Below are positions 46,624 through 57,275 of a stretch of DNA of 64,000 nucleotides, in pieces. The DNA comes from Pseudarthrobacter chlorophenolicus. Lineage in GTDB: Bacteria > Actinomycetota > Actinomycetes > Actinomycetales > Micrococcaceae. Position numbers and translations under genes: made by a program. Positions within the stretch are counted from its first letter, which is position 1; every line of letters begins with the position of its first letter. The DNA is taken from NCBI RefSeq assembly GCF_000962805.1, contig NZ_JZTW01000018.1, forward strand, positions 1 to 64,000, read 5' to 3'. The notes under the pieces are model-generated. The model ran no database searches and was not told where the DNA came from. It saw only the letters and a program-made list of their open reading frames with translations.

Positions 46624-48648
46624 CTAAGTTTCAATGATTTCGCCGGTAGTCATGTTGATGGCCGGCACTGTGACCGCTGCAGGACCGTCTCCGGTGAAAT
46701 GGCTGACGATCGCGGCGGCCAGCGCCGGGCCGATCCCTTTCGCCTGGGCGAGCTCCTCGGGTGTTGCCGCCTTGACTCCCTTGACCGACCCGAAGTGGGC
46801 CAGCAGCGCCTTGCGCTTGGAGGCGCCCAGCCCCGGGACGCCGTCCAGCGCCGAAACGGTCATGGCCTTGCCGCGCTTCTGGCGGTGGAACGAAATGGCG
46901 AACCTGTGCGCCTCGTCGCGGATGCGCTGCAGCAGGTACAGGCCCTGCGACGTGCGCGGAAGGATGACCGGGAAGTCGCTGTCCGGGAGCCACACTTCCT
47001 CGAGCCGCTTGGCCAGGCCCACCACGTAAACATCGTCGATGCCCAGGTCTGCCAGGGCCCGTGCGGCCGCATTGACCTGCGGCTGCCCGCCGTCGACAAC
47101 CACCAGGTTGGGCGGGTAGGCGAACTTGGTCTTCGGGATGGGGGTGGTGGTGTCCGCCACGGCAGCCTCAGCGGCAGCGTCTGCGGCTGCTTCTGCTGCG
47201 GCCTCGGCGGTGCCTGCTTCAAGGACGTCCTCGTCCACCTGGGCGGACTTGTCCTGGAGGTAGTGGCGGAAGCGCCTGGTGAGGACATCGTGCATGGCGG
47301 CGGTGTCATCGGAGGCGGCCGGACCTGTGATGGAGAACTTCCGGTAGTCGGACTTCTTGGGCAGACCGTCCTCCACCACAACCATGGACGCCACCACGTT
47401 GGTTCCCTGCACATGGGAGACGTCGAAGCATTCGATGCGCAGCAGCGGGACGGGAAGATCCAGCGCCTCCTGGAGTTCCTGGAGGGCCTGCGACCTTACG
47501 GTGAGGTCCCCCGCGCGGCGGGTCTTGTGCAGCTTCAGGGCGTGCTCGGCGTTCTCCCTGACGGTGGACATCAGGGCGGCCTTGTCCCCCCGTTGCGGAA
47601 CCCGGACGTCCACCCTGGCACCGCGGATGCCGCTTAGCCACTCCGTCAGCTCCTCAGCGTTGCTGGGAGCCACGGGAACCAGCACTTCCCGGGGCAGCCG
47701 GCCGTGGGTCTCGCCGTCCTCGCCGTAGACCTGCTGCAGCAGGTGTTCCACGAGATCCGGCGTGGTGAAGTCCTCCACCTTTTCCACCACCCAGCCGCGC
47801 TGGCCGCGGATCCTGCCGCCGCGGACGTGGAAGACCTGCACGGCGGCCTCCAGCTCATCCTCGTGGAGCGCGAACACGTCAGCATCAGTGTCCTCAGCCA
47901 GTACCACGGCATTCCGCTCAAAGACCTTCCGCAGGGCCGTGATGTCGTCCCGGATGCGGGCGGCCTGTTCGTAGTCCAGCCTTGCCACGGCTGCAGCCAT
48001 CTGTTTTTCGAGCTTGTTGGTGAACCGCTTCGCTTCGCCACCCATGAAGGCGCAGAAGTCCTCAGCAAGCACCCGGTGGTCTTCCGGGGAAATCCTGCCC
48101 ACGCAGGGCGCCGAGCACTTGTCGATGTAGCCCAGCAGGCACGGACGTCCGCTGGACTCGGCTCGTTTGAACACGCCGGCACTGCAGCTGCGGACCGGGA
48201 AGACCCGGAGCAGGGTGTCCATGGTTTCCCGGATGGCGCCTGCGGTGTACGGCCCGAAGTAGCGGGTTCCCTTCCGCTTGTCACCACGCATCACCTGCAC
48301 CCGGGGGTACTTTTCGCCCAGGGTGACGGCCAGGTACGGGTAGGTCTTGTCGTCGCGGAACACCACGTTGAAGCGCGGCTTGAATTCCTTGATCCAGGTG
48401 TATTCCAGCTGCAGGGACTCCAGCTCGCTGCCCACCACTGTCCACTCCACGCTGCTGGCCGCATGCACCATGGCATAGGTTTTAGGCAGCAATCCGGCGG
48501 GGTTGGCAAAGTAGGAGTTCAAGCGGGAGCGGAGGCTCTTGGCCTTCCCCACGTAGATGACCCGTCCGTGCGGATCCCGGAACCGGTAGACGCCCGGGTT
48601 GGTGGGGATTTCACCGGTCCGGGGCCTGTAACTTGCTGGATTTGCCAC
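46624..48648 (-). CDS. uvrC: UvrC, excision nuclease subunit
   Basis: This 674-residue UvrC makes both incisions in nucleotide excision repair. The GIY-YIG domain is at the N-terminus ([20 protein letters not shown]). A UVR segment ([21 protein letters not shown]) follows near 210. The RNase H-like domain carries ECFDVSH and VVDGGQPQV, and a helix-hairpin-helix ends the protein ([19 protein letters not shown]). Between the two halves of the second nuclease domain, residues about 470-500 form an Ala/Glu-rich insertion. Confidence 0.96.
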   Translation of the reverse strand: MANPASYRPRTGEIPTNPGVYRFRDPHGRVIYVGKAKSLRSRLNSYFANPAGLLPKTYAMVHAASSVEWTVVGSELESLQLEYTWIKEFKPRFNVVFRDDKTYPYLAVTLGEKYPRVQVMRGDKRKGTRYFGPYTAGAIRETMDTLLRVFPVRSCSAGVFKRAESSGRPCLLGYIDKCSAPCVGRISPEDHRVLAEDFCAFMGGEAKRFTNKLEKQMAAAVARLDYEQAARIRDDITALRKVFERNAVVLAEDTDADVFALHEDELEAAVQVFHVRGGRIRGQRGWVVEKVEDFTTPDLVEHLLQQVYGEDGETHGRLPREVLVPVAPSNAEELTEWLSGIRGARVDVRVPQRGDKAALMSTVRENAEHALKLHKTRRAGDLTVRSQALQELQEALDLPVPLLRIECFDVSHVQGTNVVASMVVVEDGLPKKSDYRKFSITGPAASDDTAAMHDVLTRRFRHYLQDKSAQVDEDVLEAGTAEAAAEAAADAAAEAAVADTTTPIPKTKFAYPPNLVVVDGGQPQVNAAARALADLGIDDVYVVGLAKRLEEVWLPDSDFPVILPRTSQGLYLLQRIRDEAHRFAISFHRQKRGKAMTVSALDGVPGLGASKRKALLAHFGSVKGVKAATPEELAQAKGIGPALAAAIVSHFTGDGPAAVTVPAINMTTGEIIET

Positions 48649-48746
48649 CCATACAGTCTACTGAGCCGCACGCCCTGCATCGCCGCCGGCGCATATTCAG
48701 CGGGCGGTAGGCCCTGCGGATATGCCATAGGCGTAATGGCGCTGCC

Positions 48747-49415
48747 CTACTCTGCGACTTTGCTTTGGTTGTAGCTGGTGGAGCGCTCCTGCCCGCTGAG
48801 TTCCGCAATGGCGTCCATGATGCGGTCCGTCACTTCCCGCCGGGCGGGCAGGGAGTGGTCCGGTCCGGTTTTGTCGAAGTACAGCGGCTCCCCCACCTTC
48901 ATGGTGAAGTGCTGCGGCTTCACGCCTTTTTCGCCGGCCCGCTGCAGGTTCTCCGTGCCGATCAGGCCGACGGGAACCACGGGAGCCCCGGTGGTAAGGG
49001 CCAGCCAGCCCACCCCCGTGCGCCCCCGGTAGAGGAGGCCGTCCCGGGACCGGGTGCCCTCCGGGTAAATGCCGATTCCCTTGCCTGATTCAAGGATGTC
49101 CAGCAGGGTCTTCAGCGCCTGGACGCTGGCGGCCTGCTCACCGCGTTCCACCGGGATGGAGCCGACGGATTCGAAGAAAGCCTTCATGACTTTCCCTTTG
49201 ATGCCGCCGGTGGTGAAGTACTCCGCTTTGGCGAAGAACGCCACCGGGCGGGGCATGAGCGCTTGGACAATGACGCTGTCAAAGAAGGACAGGTGGTTGG
49301 GGGCGACGATGAACGGCCCGTCCTTGGGGACGTTTTCAAGGCCGACGACGGTGGGCCGGCAGGTGCCGGAGATCAGGTTGCGGGTGGTCCAGCGGACGAC
49401 ATCAAACATTTCCAT
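48747..49415 (-). CDS. 1-Acyl-sn-glycerol-3-phosphate acyltransferase (PlsC family)
   Basis: This 222-residue acyltransferase is probably involved in phospholipid synthesis. The catalytic motif H-x4-D is NHLSFFDSV near residue 38, and FPEGTRS-like YPEGTRSRDG near 119 binds the acceptor phosphate. The start (ATG 49415, or the second ATG 49409) overlaps the HAD gene by 14 bp. Exact acceptor not known. Confidence 0.88.
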   Translation of the reverse strand: MEMFDVVRWTTRNLISGTCRPTVVGLENVPKDGPFIVAPNHLSFFDSVIVQALMPRPVAFFAKAEYFTTGGIKGKVMKAFFESVGSIPVERGEQAASVQALKTLLDILESGKGIGIYPEGTRSRDGLLYRGRTGVGWLALTTGAPVVPVGLIGTENLQRAGEKGVKPQHFTMKVGEPLYFDKTGPDHSLPARREVTDRIMDAIAELSGQERSTSYNQSKVAE

Positions 49416-50118
49416 CGTTGGTCACCTCGCTCATGGCCGAAGCGTGAATGGACTGCAGCCGCTCCACGGCGTTGACGAGTTCGGCGGCGTTTGCGACGAC
49501 AGTGAAGGCGCCGGCGCCCTCCAGCTCGCCGTCCGGCGCGAATCCCCACGCTACGCCGATGCAGTCCAGGCCGTTGGCGATGGCGCCCGAGACATCCTGC
49601 GCGCGGTCCCCAACCATGACGGCGTGGTGGGTGTCGAGGTCTTTCAGGGCAGCTGCGATGATCTCCGTTTTTCCGAGCGGGACGCCGTCCACTGCGGATT
49701 CATTGTCCGCGGAACCGTGGATGCCGCGGAAGAGCCCATCGATGCCGTGGTGGGCAAGGACGGTGCGGGCGATGGTCTGCGGTTTCTGCGTCGCCACGGC
49801 TACGGGCAGGCCGGCAGCCGCGAAGGTTTCCAAGACTTCCCGGATGCCCGGGTAGAGCCGGCCCTGGGCGATTCCGGTTTCCGCGTAGTAGGCACGGTAC
49901 CGGCGGATCACATCGTCGAGGCGGTCCGCCGGAACCCGCGCCACATTCAGCAGGGCGTCGCTGAGCTTGGGGCCAATCATGGAATCGAGCAGCTCCTGGC
50001 TGGGCACGGGAAGTCCCAGCTCCTTCAGGGCCGAGGAGATTCCGTCAGTTATCCCACCGGCAGGATCGACAAGAGTGCCGTCCAGGTCAAAGATCACGGG
50101 CACTGTTGTTGAAGTCAC
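49402..50118 (-). CDS. HAD-family phosphatase (phosphoglycolate phosphatase-like)
   Basis: This is a 238-residue haloacid dehalogenase-type hydrolase. The nucleophile motif is IFDLDGTLVDP (residues 9-19); motif II lies in AVATQKPQT, and MVGDRAQDVSGA provides the later Asp. The cap domain type and length fit phosphoglycolate phosphatase or a related housecleaning enzyme. The start is GTG. It overlaps plsC downstream. Confidence 0.85.
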   Translation of the reverse strand: MTSTTVPVIFDLDGTLVDPAGGITDGISSALKELGLPVPSQELLDSMIGPKLSDALLNVARVPADRLDDVIRRYRAYYAETGIAQGRLYPGIREVLETFAAAGLPVAVATQKPQTIARTVLAHHGIDGLFRGIHGSADNESAVDGVPLGKTEIIAAALKDLDTHHAVMVGDRAQDVSGAIANGLDCIGVAWGFAPDGELEGAGAFTVVANAAELVNAVERLQSIHASAMSEVTNDGNV

Positions 50119-50199
50119 CGGGTTAGTTTCTCATGCCTTTACGGGTGCCCGAAACTCGCATTCCACCAGGGGAATACTTCCGGTGGAACCGCGCCGGGG

Positions 50200-53121
50200 T
50201 CAGCGGAGAATTTCAGCCAGGAACGCGGCGGTGTGGCTGGTGGTGGAGGTGGCCACCTGCTCGGGGGTTCCCGTGGCCACGATCTTTCCACCGCCGGAGC
50301 CGCCGTCAGGCCCCAGGTCAACGATCCAGTCCGCACTCTTGATGACATCAAGGTTGTGCTCGATGGTGATGACCGTGTTGCCCTTGTCCACCAGCCCCTG
50401 CAGGACCAGCAGCAGCTTCCGGATGTCCTCGAAGTGCAGGCCCGTGGTGGGCTCGTCCAGGACGTAGACGCTACGGCCGTTGGACCTCTTCTGCAGCTCG
50501 GCAGCCAGCTTCACGCGCTGCGCCTCGCCGCCGGAGAGGGTGGTGGCGGGTTGACCGAGGCGGACATAGCCCAAGCCGACGTCCACCAGCGTGTTCAGGT
50601 GCCGTGCGATGGGCGAAAATGCCGCAAAGAACTCGGCGCCTTCCTCGATGGGCATGTTAAGGACGTCGGCGATGGTCTTGCCCTTGTAGTGGACTTCAAG
50701 GGTTTCCCGGTTGTAGCGGGCGCCGTGGCACACCTCGCAGGGCACGTAGACGTCCGGCAGGAAGTTCATCTCGATCTTCAGGGTGCCGTCGCCCGAGCAT
50801 GCTTCGCAGCGGCCGCCCTTGACGTTGAAGGAGAACCGGCCGGGCAGGTAGCCGCGGACCTTCGCCTCTGTGGTTTCGGCGAAAAGCTTGCGGATGTTGT
50901 CGAACACACCGGTGTAGGTGGCGGGGTTTGAACGTGGTGTCCGGCCGATGGGGCTCTGGTCAACGTGGACCACCTTGTCGAGGTGTTCAAGGCCCTGCAC
51001 CGTCTTGTGCCGGCCGGCCACCTGCTTTGCCCCGTTGAGCTTGTTGGCGAGCACCTTGTAGAGGATCTCGTTGACGAGCGTGGACTTGCCGGAGCCACTG
51101 ACGCCCGTGACTGCCGTCAGCAGGCCCAGCGGGAACGCTGCGTCCACATTGGTGAGGTTGTTCTCCCGGGCGCCGACCACCTTCAGCTCGCGCTTTTTGT
51201 CGTACTTGCGGCGCTTCTTGGGGACTTCGATGCTCTTCCGGCCGGACAGGTAGTCGCCGGTCAGGGAGTCCGTGTTGTCGAGGAGCTCCTTATAGGAACC
51301 GGAGTGGACCACCTGGCCGCCGTGCTCACCGGCGCCGGGTCCGATGTCGACGATCCAGTCCGCCACATGGATGGTGTCCTCGTCATGTTCCACCACGATC
51401 AGGGTGTTGCCCATGTCGCGGAGCCTGGTGAGGGTGTCGATCAGGCGGCGGTTATCACGCTGGTGAAGACCGATGGACGGTTCGTCCAGGACGTAGAGGA
51501 CACCCACCAGGCCGGAGCCGATCTGGGTGGCCAGGCGGATACGCTGCGCCTCGCCGCCGGACAGTGTGGCGGAGGGGCGCTCCAGGTTCAGGTACTCCAG
51601 GCCCACATCGAGGAGGAAGGTCAGCCTGGCCTGGATCTCCTTGAGAACCTGGTGGGCAATCTGCGCTTCGCGGCCGGTGAGGACAAGGTTGTCGAGGAAC
51701 GCAGCACATTCACGCATGGGCAGCGCTGCCACCTCGGCAATGGACTTGCCGTTGATCAGCACCGACAGTGAGGCCGGGTTCAGCCGCGCGCCGTTGCAGG
51801 CAGGGCAGGGAATCTGGCGCATGTACTCTTCGTAGCGGTCGCGCGCCCAGTCAGAGTCGGTTTCGCCGTGCTTGCGGTGGACGTACTGGATGGCACCTTC
51901 GAAGCCGGTGCTGTACTTGCGTTCGCGGCCAAAGCGGTTGCGGTACTGCACCACCACTTTGTGGTCCTTGCCGTGCAGGACCGTCTGGCGGACATCCTTG
52001 CCCAGCTTTTCCCAGGGGGTGTCCATGGAGAACCCGAGTTCCTTGGCCAGGCCCTCGAGGAGCCGGTTCCAGTACTCGGTGGTGGCGGTGCCGAGGGACC
52101 ACGGCGCGATGGCGCCTTCCGACAGGGACAGCTCGGGGTTGGGGACGATCAGCTCGTCATCAACCTCCAGCTTGGTGCCGATGCCGCTGCAGGCTGCGCA
52201 GGCCCCGAACGGGTTGTTGAAGGAGAAGGACCGCGGTTCGATCTCGTCGATGGCCAGCGGGTGTTCGTTGGGGCAGGCCAGGTTTTCGGAGAAGGCCCGC
52301 GTGCGGCCGGGGTCGTCTGCGTCAAGGTCGACGAATTCGGCCAGGACCCGCCCTTCAGCGAGGCCGAGGGCGGTTTCGATGGAGTCCGTGAGGCGCTGGC
52401 TGATGCCTTCCTTGACCACCAAACGGTCCACCACCACTTCGATGGTGTGCTTGTACTGCTTGCCGAGCTTGGGCGGATCGCTGAGCTGGATGAGGTCGCC
52501 GTCCACCCGCGCCCTGGAATATCCCTTGGCCGAAAGCTCCTTGAAGAGGTCGACGAATTCACCCTTGCGTCCGCGGACTACGGGTGCGAGGACCTGGAAG
52601 CGGGTTCCGTCCTCCAGCTCCAGCAGCTGGTCCACGATCTGCTGCGGCGTCTGCTTGGCCACGGGTTCGCCACAGACGGGGCAGTGCGGCCGGCCGACGC
52701 GTGCCCACAGGAGGCGCATGTAGTCGTAGATCTCGGTGATGGTTCCCACCGTTGACCGGGGGTTCTTGCTGGTGGACTTCTGGTCGATGGAGACCGCCGG
52801 CGACAGTCCTTCGATGAAGTCGACATCGGGCTTGTCCACTTGGCCCAGGAACTGGCGCGCGTAGGCGGAAAGGGACTCGACGTAGCGTCGCTGGCCTTCG
52901 GCGAAGATGGTGTCGAAGGCTAGCGAGGATTTGCCGGAACCTGAAAGGCCGGTGAAGACGATCATGGCGTCGCGGGGCAGGTCGAGGTCCACGTTGCGCA
53001 GGTTGTGCTCGCGCGCACCCTTGACCACAAGCCGGGAGAGATCGTGGCGTTGGGGGCTGTCGGCGGAGGTGGCGGTGAAGGAAGCGGGGACGGCTGTTTC
53101 TTCGGCTACGGCTTTAGGCAC
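50200..53121 (-). CDS. uvrA: UvrA, damage-recognition ATPase
   Basis: This 973-residue UvrA is of the usual length. It has two ABC modules: Walker A GLSGSGKS (about residue 58) and GVSGSGKS (about 670), signatures in [12 protein letters not shown] and [12 protein letters not shown], and zinc-binding CxxC pairs (CPVCG, CAAC, CPAC, CEAC, CEVC). It works with UvrB and UvrC in nucleotide excision repair; uvrC lies 1.5 kb away, uvrB is not in the window. The start is a GTG at 53121. Confidence 0.97.
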   Translation of the reverse strand: MPKAVAEETAVPASFTATSADSPQRHDLSRLVVKGAREHNLRNVDLDLPRDAMIVFTGLSGSGKSSLAFDTIFAEGQRRYVESLSAYARQFLGQVDKPDVDFIEGLSPAVSIDQKSTSKNPRSTVGTITEIYDYMRLLWARVGRPHCPVCGEPVAKQTPQQIVDQLLELEDGTRFQVLAPVVRGRKGEFVDLFKELSAKGYSRARVDGDLIQLSDPPKLGKQYKHTIEVVVDRLVVKEGISQRLTDSIETALGLAEGRVLAEFVDLDADDPGRTRAFSENLACPNEHPLAIDEIEPRSFSFNNPFGACAACSGIGTKLEVDDELIVPNPELSLSEGAIAPWSLGTATTEYWNRLLEGLAKELGFSMDTPWEKLGKDVRQTVLHGKDHKVVVQYRNRFGRERKYSTGFEGAIQYVHRKHGETDSDWARDRYEEYMRQIPCPACNGARLNPASLSVLINGKSIAEVAALPMRECAAFLDNLVLTGREAQIAHQVLKEIQARLTFLLDVGLEYLNLERPSATLSGGEAQRIRLATQIGSGLVGVLYVLDEPSIGLHQRDNRRLIDTLTRLRDMGNTLIVVEHDEDTIHVADWIVDIGPGAGEHGGQVVHSGSYKELLDNTDSLTGDYLSGRKSIEVPKKRRKYDKKRELKVVGARENNLTNVDAAFPLGLLTAVTGVSGSGKSTLVNEILYKVLANKLNGAKQVAGRHKTVQGLEHLDKVVHVDQSPIGRTPRSNPATYTGVFDNIRKLFAETTEAKVRGYLPGRFSFNVKGGRCEACSGDGTLKIEMNFLPDVYVPCEVCHGARYNRETLEVHYKGKTIADVLNMPIEEGAEFFAAFSPIARHLNTLVDVGLGYVRLGQPATTLSGGEAQRVKLAAELQKRSNGRSVYVLDEPTTGLHFEDIRKLLLVLQGLVDKGNTVITIEHNLDVIKSADWIVDLGPDGGSGGGKIVATGTPEQVATSTTSHTAAFLAEILR

Positions 53122-53168
53122 CCCATAATGCTAATCGAAAATTTCTTCGAACGCGCACGGTTCCGCCC

Positions 53169-53549
53169 TCAGGGAACATCGTAGGCGGCAGCCAGCAGCT
53201 TCACGGCTTCCGCAAACGTTGCCCCCTGCGCTTTGGCGGTGGCAGCGTACGCCGCAGCAGCATCGGACAGACCGCCGAGGCGTTCGTCACGGGCGCAAAC
53301 CACTGTGCCGTTCCTGCCCCGGGTTGCCACAATCCCTGCTGCTTCGAGCTCCTTGTAGGCCCGCGCCACAGTGTGCGGTGCGACCTCCAGCCGCTCCGCG
53401 AGTGCACGGACCGCAGGCAGCCTGGTGCCGGGCGCCAGCGCCCCATTGTCCACCTGGTGGATCACCTGCAGGCGCAGCTGTTCAAAAAGGGCCACGGTGC
53501 TGGTGGAGTTGGGCTTCCATGTCCCGGGGAATTCGGCTGCGGAGCTCAC
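53169..53549 (-). CDS. GntR-family regulator (YtrA type)
   Basis: This is a 126-residue repressor with an N-terminal winged helix (TRLPAVRALAERLEVAPHTVARAYKELEAAGIV) and only a short C-terminal tail, as in the YtrA subgroup that controls ABC transporter operons. GTG 53549 overlaps the preceding ABC stop (GTGA), so it is the last gene of a three-gene operon. It likely regulates that operon and therefore itself. Confidence 0.9.
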   Translation of the reverse strand: MSSAAEFPGTWKPNSTSTVALFEQLRLQVIHQVDNGALAPGTRLPAVRALAERLEVAPHTVARAYKELEAAGIVATRGRNGTVVCARDERLGGLSDAAAAYAATAKAQGATFAEAVKLLAAAYDVP

Positions 53550-55351
53550 AGTCCGGCCTCAAGGGCACCGGAGCGGCGGGGAGCCGGCGAGAACTGGGCG
53601 TTGTAAAGCCGTGCGTAAAAGCTGTTCGCGGCCAACAGGCCCTGGTGCGTGCCCTGCTCAACAATCCGTCCGTGGTCCATGACGAGAATTAGATCAGCGT
53701 TCCTGACGGTGGACAAACGGTGCGCGATGACAAAGCTGGTCCTCCCCCGCCGCAGCCGGAGCATCGCCTGGCGGATCAGCAGTTCGGTCCTGGAATCTAC
53801 GGAACTGGTCGCCTCATCGAGGATCAGCACGGCCCGGCCGGCCAATTGTGCCCGGGCGATGGTGATGAGCTGGCGCTGGCCCTGGCTGAGCGGCTCGCCT
53901 CCGTTTTCCAGCACGGTGTCGTAGCCGTCCGGCAGCGACCTGGCGAAGCGGTCCACGTAGCTGGCCTCCGCCGCGGCCCGGATCTCCGCCTCGGAGGCGC
54001 CGGGCAGCCCGTAGGCGATGTTGTCCCTGATGGTTCCGCCAAACAGCCACGTATCCTGAAGCACTACCCCGAATTGTTCGCGGAGCCGGTCCGGCTGGAC
54101 AGCGGCGATGTCGGTGCCGCCCATGGTGATGGCGCCCGTGCCCGGTTCGTAGAACCGCATCAGAAGGTTTACCACCGTGGTTTTGCCCGCCCCGGTATGG
54201 CCCACGATGGCGACCATCTGGCCAGGTTCCACTGCGAACGACAGGTTCCGGACTGCGGGCGCTGCGCCTGGGTAGCCGAATGTCACGTCGTCGAAGACGA
54301 TGCGCCCGCCTGACGGCGCTTCCAGGGTGCCTCCGTCCGCGTCCTCTTCCGAGTCAAGGAGGACAAACACGCGTTCCGCGGATGCCACGCAAGACTGGAT
54401 CAGGTTGAGTAAGCCGCCGATCTGGCCCACCGGCTGGGTGAACAGCCGGCTGAACTGGATGAATGCCTGGATCCCGCCGATGGTCATGGCGCCTGCGATG
54501 ACCTGGAGGGCGCCAACCACCGCCACGGCGATGTAGTTGAGGTTTGCCATCAGCACCATCAGGGGCTGAACCACGCCGGCGGAATACTGCGCTTTGGTTG
54601 CCGCGCGGGCCAACCGGCTGTTGCTGCTCGCGAAAACCTCGGCGGCCTGCGGTTGCTGCCCAAAGGCCTTGATCACCTCATGGCCCGTGATGAATTCCTC
54701 GACGTGGGAGTTCAGCTCCCCTGTTTCCGTCCATTGGCGGGCGAAATGCTCCTGCGACCTGCGGGCCACGAGCACTGTGACACCCATGGACAGCGGAACT
54801 GAGGCGATGGCTATGCAGGCGAGGAGGGGGGATATCCACAGCATCATTGCGAGCGACCCGAACAGCATCAGGACGGACATGATCAGCTGGGTGAGGAGCT
54901 GGTTCAGCGCCTGGGAGACGTTGTCGATGTCGTTGGTGGCCCGGCTCAGCACGTCGCCGCGGGACCGTTCCCGGAAATAGGTGGACGGAAGGCGGTGCAG
55001 TTTGCTTTCCACGGCGCCGCGCAGCCCGTACATGACGCCCTGGACGGACCTGGCAGTGAGGGCACCCTGCACCCAGTTGAACAGCGATGTGAAGATGTAC
55101 ATCAGCGACACGGCAGCCAGCAGGAGGCCGAGGCCTTCCTGGTCCAAGGCTCCCCTGACCACCCCGTCCACCACAATGTCGGTGGCGTCGCCGAGCAGTT
55201 TGGGGGCTGCCACATTCAAGGCGGCGAAACCGCAGGTAGCGGCAACGGCACCCAGCATCAGGGCCCGGAACGGCCGGAGCAGGCCCAGCAGCCTCCCGGC
55301 GGTGCGCCAGAATCCGGCCCCTCCCATTTCGGCGCCGGGTGTCGCCGTCAT
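53546..55351 (-). CDS. ABC exporter half-transporter, catalytic subunit
   Basis: This 601-residue protein has six membrane helices and a C-terminal ATPase: Walker A VGHTGAGKT near 387, signature LSQGQRQL near 491, and LILDEATSSVDSRT near 512 with the catalytic Glu. The H-loop is VIAHRLSTV. The active site is complete. It pairs with the next upstream gene to form a heterodimeric exporter. Substrate unknown; drug or lipid export is typical. Confidence 0.92.
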   Translation of the reverse strand: MTATPGAEMGGAGFWRTAGRLLGLLRPFRALMLGAVAATCGFAALNVAAPKLLGDATDIVVDGVVRGALDQEGLGLLLAAVSLMYIFTSLFNWVQGALTARSVQGVMYGLRGAVESKLHRLPSTYFRERSRGDVLSRATNDIDNVSQALNQLLTQLIMSVLMLFGSLAMMLWISPLLACIAIASVPLSMGVTVLVARRSQEHFARQWTETGELNSHVEEFITGHEVIKAFGQQPQAAEVFASSNSRLARAATKAQYSAGVVQPLMVLMANLNYIAVAVVGALQVIAGAMTIGGIQAFIQFSRLFTQPVGQIGGLLNLIQSCVASAERVFVLLDSEEDADGGTLEAPSGGRIVFDDVTFGYPGAAPAVRNLSFAVEPGQMVAIVGHTGAGKTTVVNLLMRFYEPGTGAITMGGTDIAAVQPDRLREQFGVVLQDTWLFGGTIRDNIAYGLPGASEAEIRAAAEASYVDRFARSLPDGYDTVLENGGEPLSQGQRQLITIARAQLAGRAVLILDEATSSVDSRTELLIRQAMLRLRRGRTSFVIAHRLSTVRNADLILVMDHGRIVEQGTHQGLLAANSFYARLYNAQFSPAPRRSGALEAGL

Positions 55352-57117
55352 TGCGGGCCGTCCAGTGCGAGCTGCGAGTCGGCGATTTCCCGGTAGGTAG
55401 GCGACGTTTCCAGCAGCTCGCCGTGCGTTCCCTGCGCGACGAGCCGCCCGCCGTCGAGCACCAGGATCAAGTCGGCGTCCTCCACCGCGGCGATGCGTTC
55501 GGCCACGACAATCCTGGTGGCCGCGGCAAGCCGGACGTCCAGAGCCTGCCGGAGCCTGGTGTCCGTGTCGTAGTCCAACGCGGAAAAGCTGTCGTCAAAG
55601 AGGTACAGCGGGGCCCTGCGCAACAGCGCGCGGGCAATGCACAGCCGCTGCCGCTGCCCGCCGGAGAGGTTGGTGCCCCCCTGCCCCACCGGCGTTGCCA
55701 GCCCCAGCGGGAGGTCCCGCATGAAGCGCATGGTTTGTGCCGCCTCGAGGACCTCCCAGAGCTCGTGGTCGGAGGCTCCGGGTGAAGCCATCCGGAGGTT
55801 GTCCGCAATGGTCCCGGAAAACAGGTGGGAGTGTTGCGGGACGATCGACATGGATCTGCGCAGGACGTCCAGCGGCAGGTCGCGGACATCGGTGCCGTCG
55901 AGGAAGATGCTGCCTTCGGTGGTGTCGAGGAACCTCGGCACCAGGTTCAGCAGCGTTGATTTGCCGCTGCCGGTGGACCCGACGATCGCCGTGGTGGTCC
56001 CGGGCGCTGCCACAAAGTTCAGGTCTGCGAGAACCGGTGCTTCGGCCCCCGGGTAGGAGAAGCCAACCCCCCTGAACTCAAGGGCGCCGGGCCCGGCCAG
56101 GGGCGTCACAGGATCGCCCGCGGCTACGGCAGGATGCGACGGCGGGAGGCTGCCGGGGCCGGCGACGGAGGATTTGGTATCCAGCACAGCGGAGATCCGC
56201 TCGGCGCAGACTGCCGCCCGCGGGGCCGTCATCAGCACGTACATGGACATCATGATGGCCAGGAGGATCTGCAGGATGTAGGCGATGAAGGCGGTCAGCG
56301 CGCCGAGGTTCATCTCGCCGGACTGGATCCGGTGGCCGCCGAACCAGACCACCGCCACCGAGGAGAGGTTCACCACGAGCATGATCAGGGGCAACATGCC
56401 GGCTACGAGCAGCGCAGACTGCAGGTTGTTGGCCGTAAGGCCTGAGTTGGCGCGGGCAAACCGGCGCGTCTCGTGGTCCTGCCGGACGAAGGCGCGGATG
56501 GCGTTGGCGCCGATGATCTGCTCCCGAAGGATGCCGCCGGCGTTGTCGAGCAGGTCCTGGCCGTCGCGGTAGAGCGGAATGAGGCGCCGGACGATCAGGG
56601 CCATGATCAGGACCAGCAGCGGCACGATGACGATGACGATGGCGGACAGTGCAACGTCCTGCTGCAGGGCAAGGATGATGCCGCCGACGCCCATGGCCGG
56701 GCCCGCCACCAGCATTGTGAAGACCAGGATGGCGAAGGACTGCACCTGCTGGGTGTCGTTGGTGGCCCGGGTGGTCAGGCTTTGGGTGCCGAAGCGGGCA
56801 ACTTCCAGGGAGGACAGGGACTGGATCCGGGCGAAGATTTCCGCGCGGAGCCGGTGCCCGATCCGCATGGCCACCACGGCGCCCAGGTACCCCGCGGCTA
56901 TGGCGGCGGCCGCCTGGACAACGGCGATACCGGCCATTACGACACCCAGGCGGGAAATGACGCCGGTATCCCCGGGAACAATGCCGTCATCAATGATGGC
57001 GGCATTAACGGTTGGCAGCAGGAGGTTGGCGGCTGCCTGGATGAGCTGCAGCAGGACGACGGCGGCGACGGAACCCTTTTGGTCCGAGAGCAGGCGCCTC
57101 ATCAAACCGATCAGCAA
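55348..57117 (-). CDS. ABC exporter half-transporter, degenerate subunit
   Basis: This is a 589-residue half-transporter with six membrane helices and a C-terminal ATPase. Walker A VGSTGSGKS near 375 and signature LSGGQRQRL are normal, but Walker B is YLFDDSFSALD, with Asp in place of the catalytic Glu, and the H-loop is VVAERIAAV, with Glu in place of His. These are the marks of the non-catalytic site in heterodimeric exporters such as TM287/288. It overlaps the next gene by four bases (ATGA). First gene of the operon. Confidence 0.92.
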   Translation of the reverse strand: MLIGLMRRLLSDQKGSVAAVVLLQLIQAAANLLLPTVNAAIIDDGIVPGDTGVISRLGVVMAGIAVVQAAAAIAAGYLGAVVAMRIGHRLRAEIFARIQSLSSLEVARFGTQSLTTRATNDTQQVQSFAILVFTMLVAGPAMGVGGIILALQQDVALSAIVIVIVPLLVLIMALIVRRLIPLYRDGQDLLDNAGGILREQIIGANAIRAFVRQDHETRRFARANSGLTANNLQSALLVAGMLPLIMLVVNLSSVAVVWFGGHRIQSGEMNLGALTAFIAYILQILLAIMMSMYVLMTAPRAAVCAERISAVLDTKSSVAGPGSLPPSHPAVAAGDPVTPLAGPGALEFRGVGFSYPGAEAPVLADLNFVAAPGTTTAIVGSTGSGKSTLLNLVPRFLDTTEGSIFLDGTDVRDLPLDVLRRSMSIVPQHSHLFSGTIADNLRMASPGASDHELWEVLEAAQTMRFMRDLPLGLATPVGQGGTNLSGGQRQRLCIARALLRRAPLYLFDDSFSALDYDTDTRLRQALDVRLAAATRIVVAERIAAVEDADLILVLDGGRLVAQGTHGELLETSPTYREIADSQLALDGPQ

Positions 57118-57275
57118 CGAACCTCCACTTCGGTCGGGGGCCGTCGGGGCCGGACGTCGGCCTCTCCCCCAGAAACCACTCCGTCATTGTAAGCCAGATC
57201 ACTTTTCCCTGCTGTCAAAGACATGACAGGTCGGTTGAGCCGCCTGCACAGCATCAGGACAACAGGGGAAAGCGC

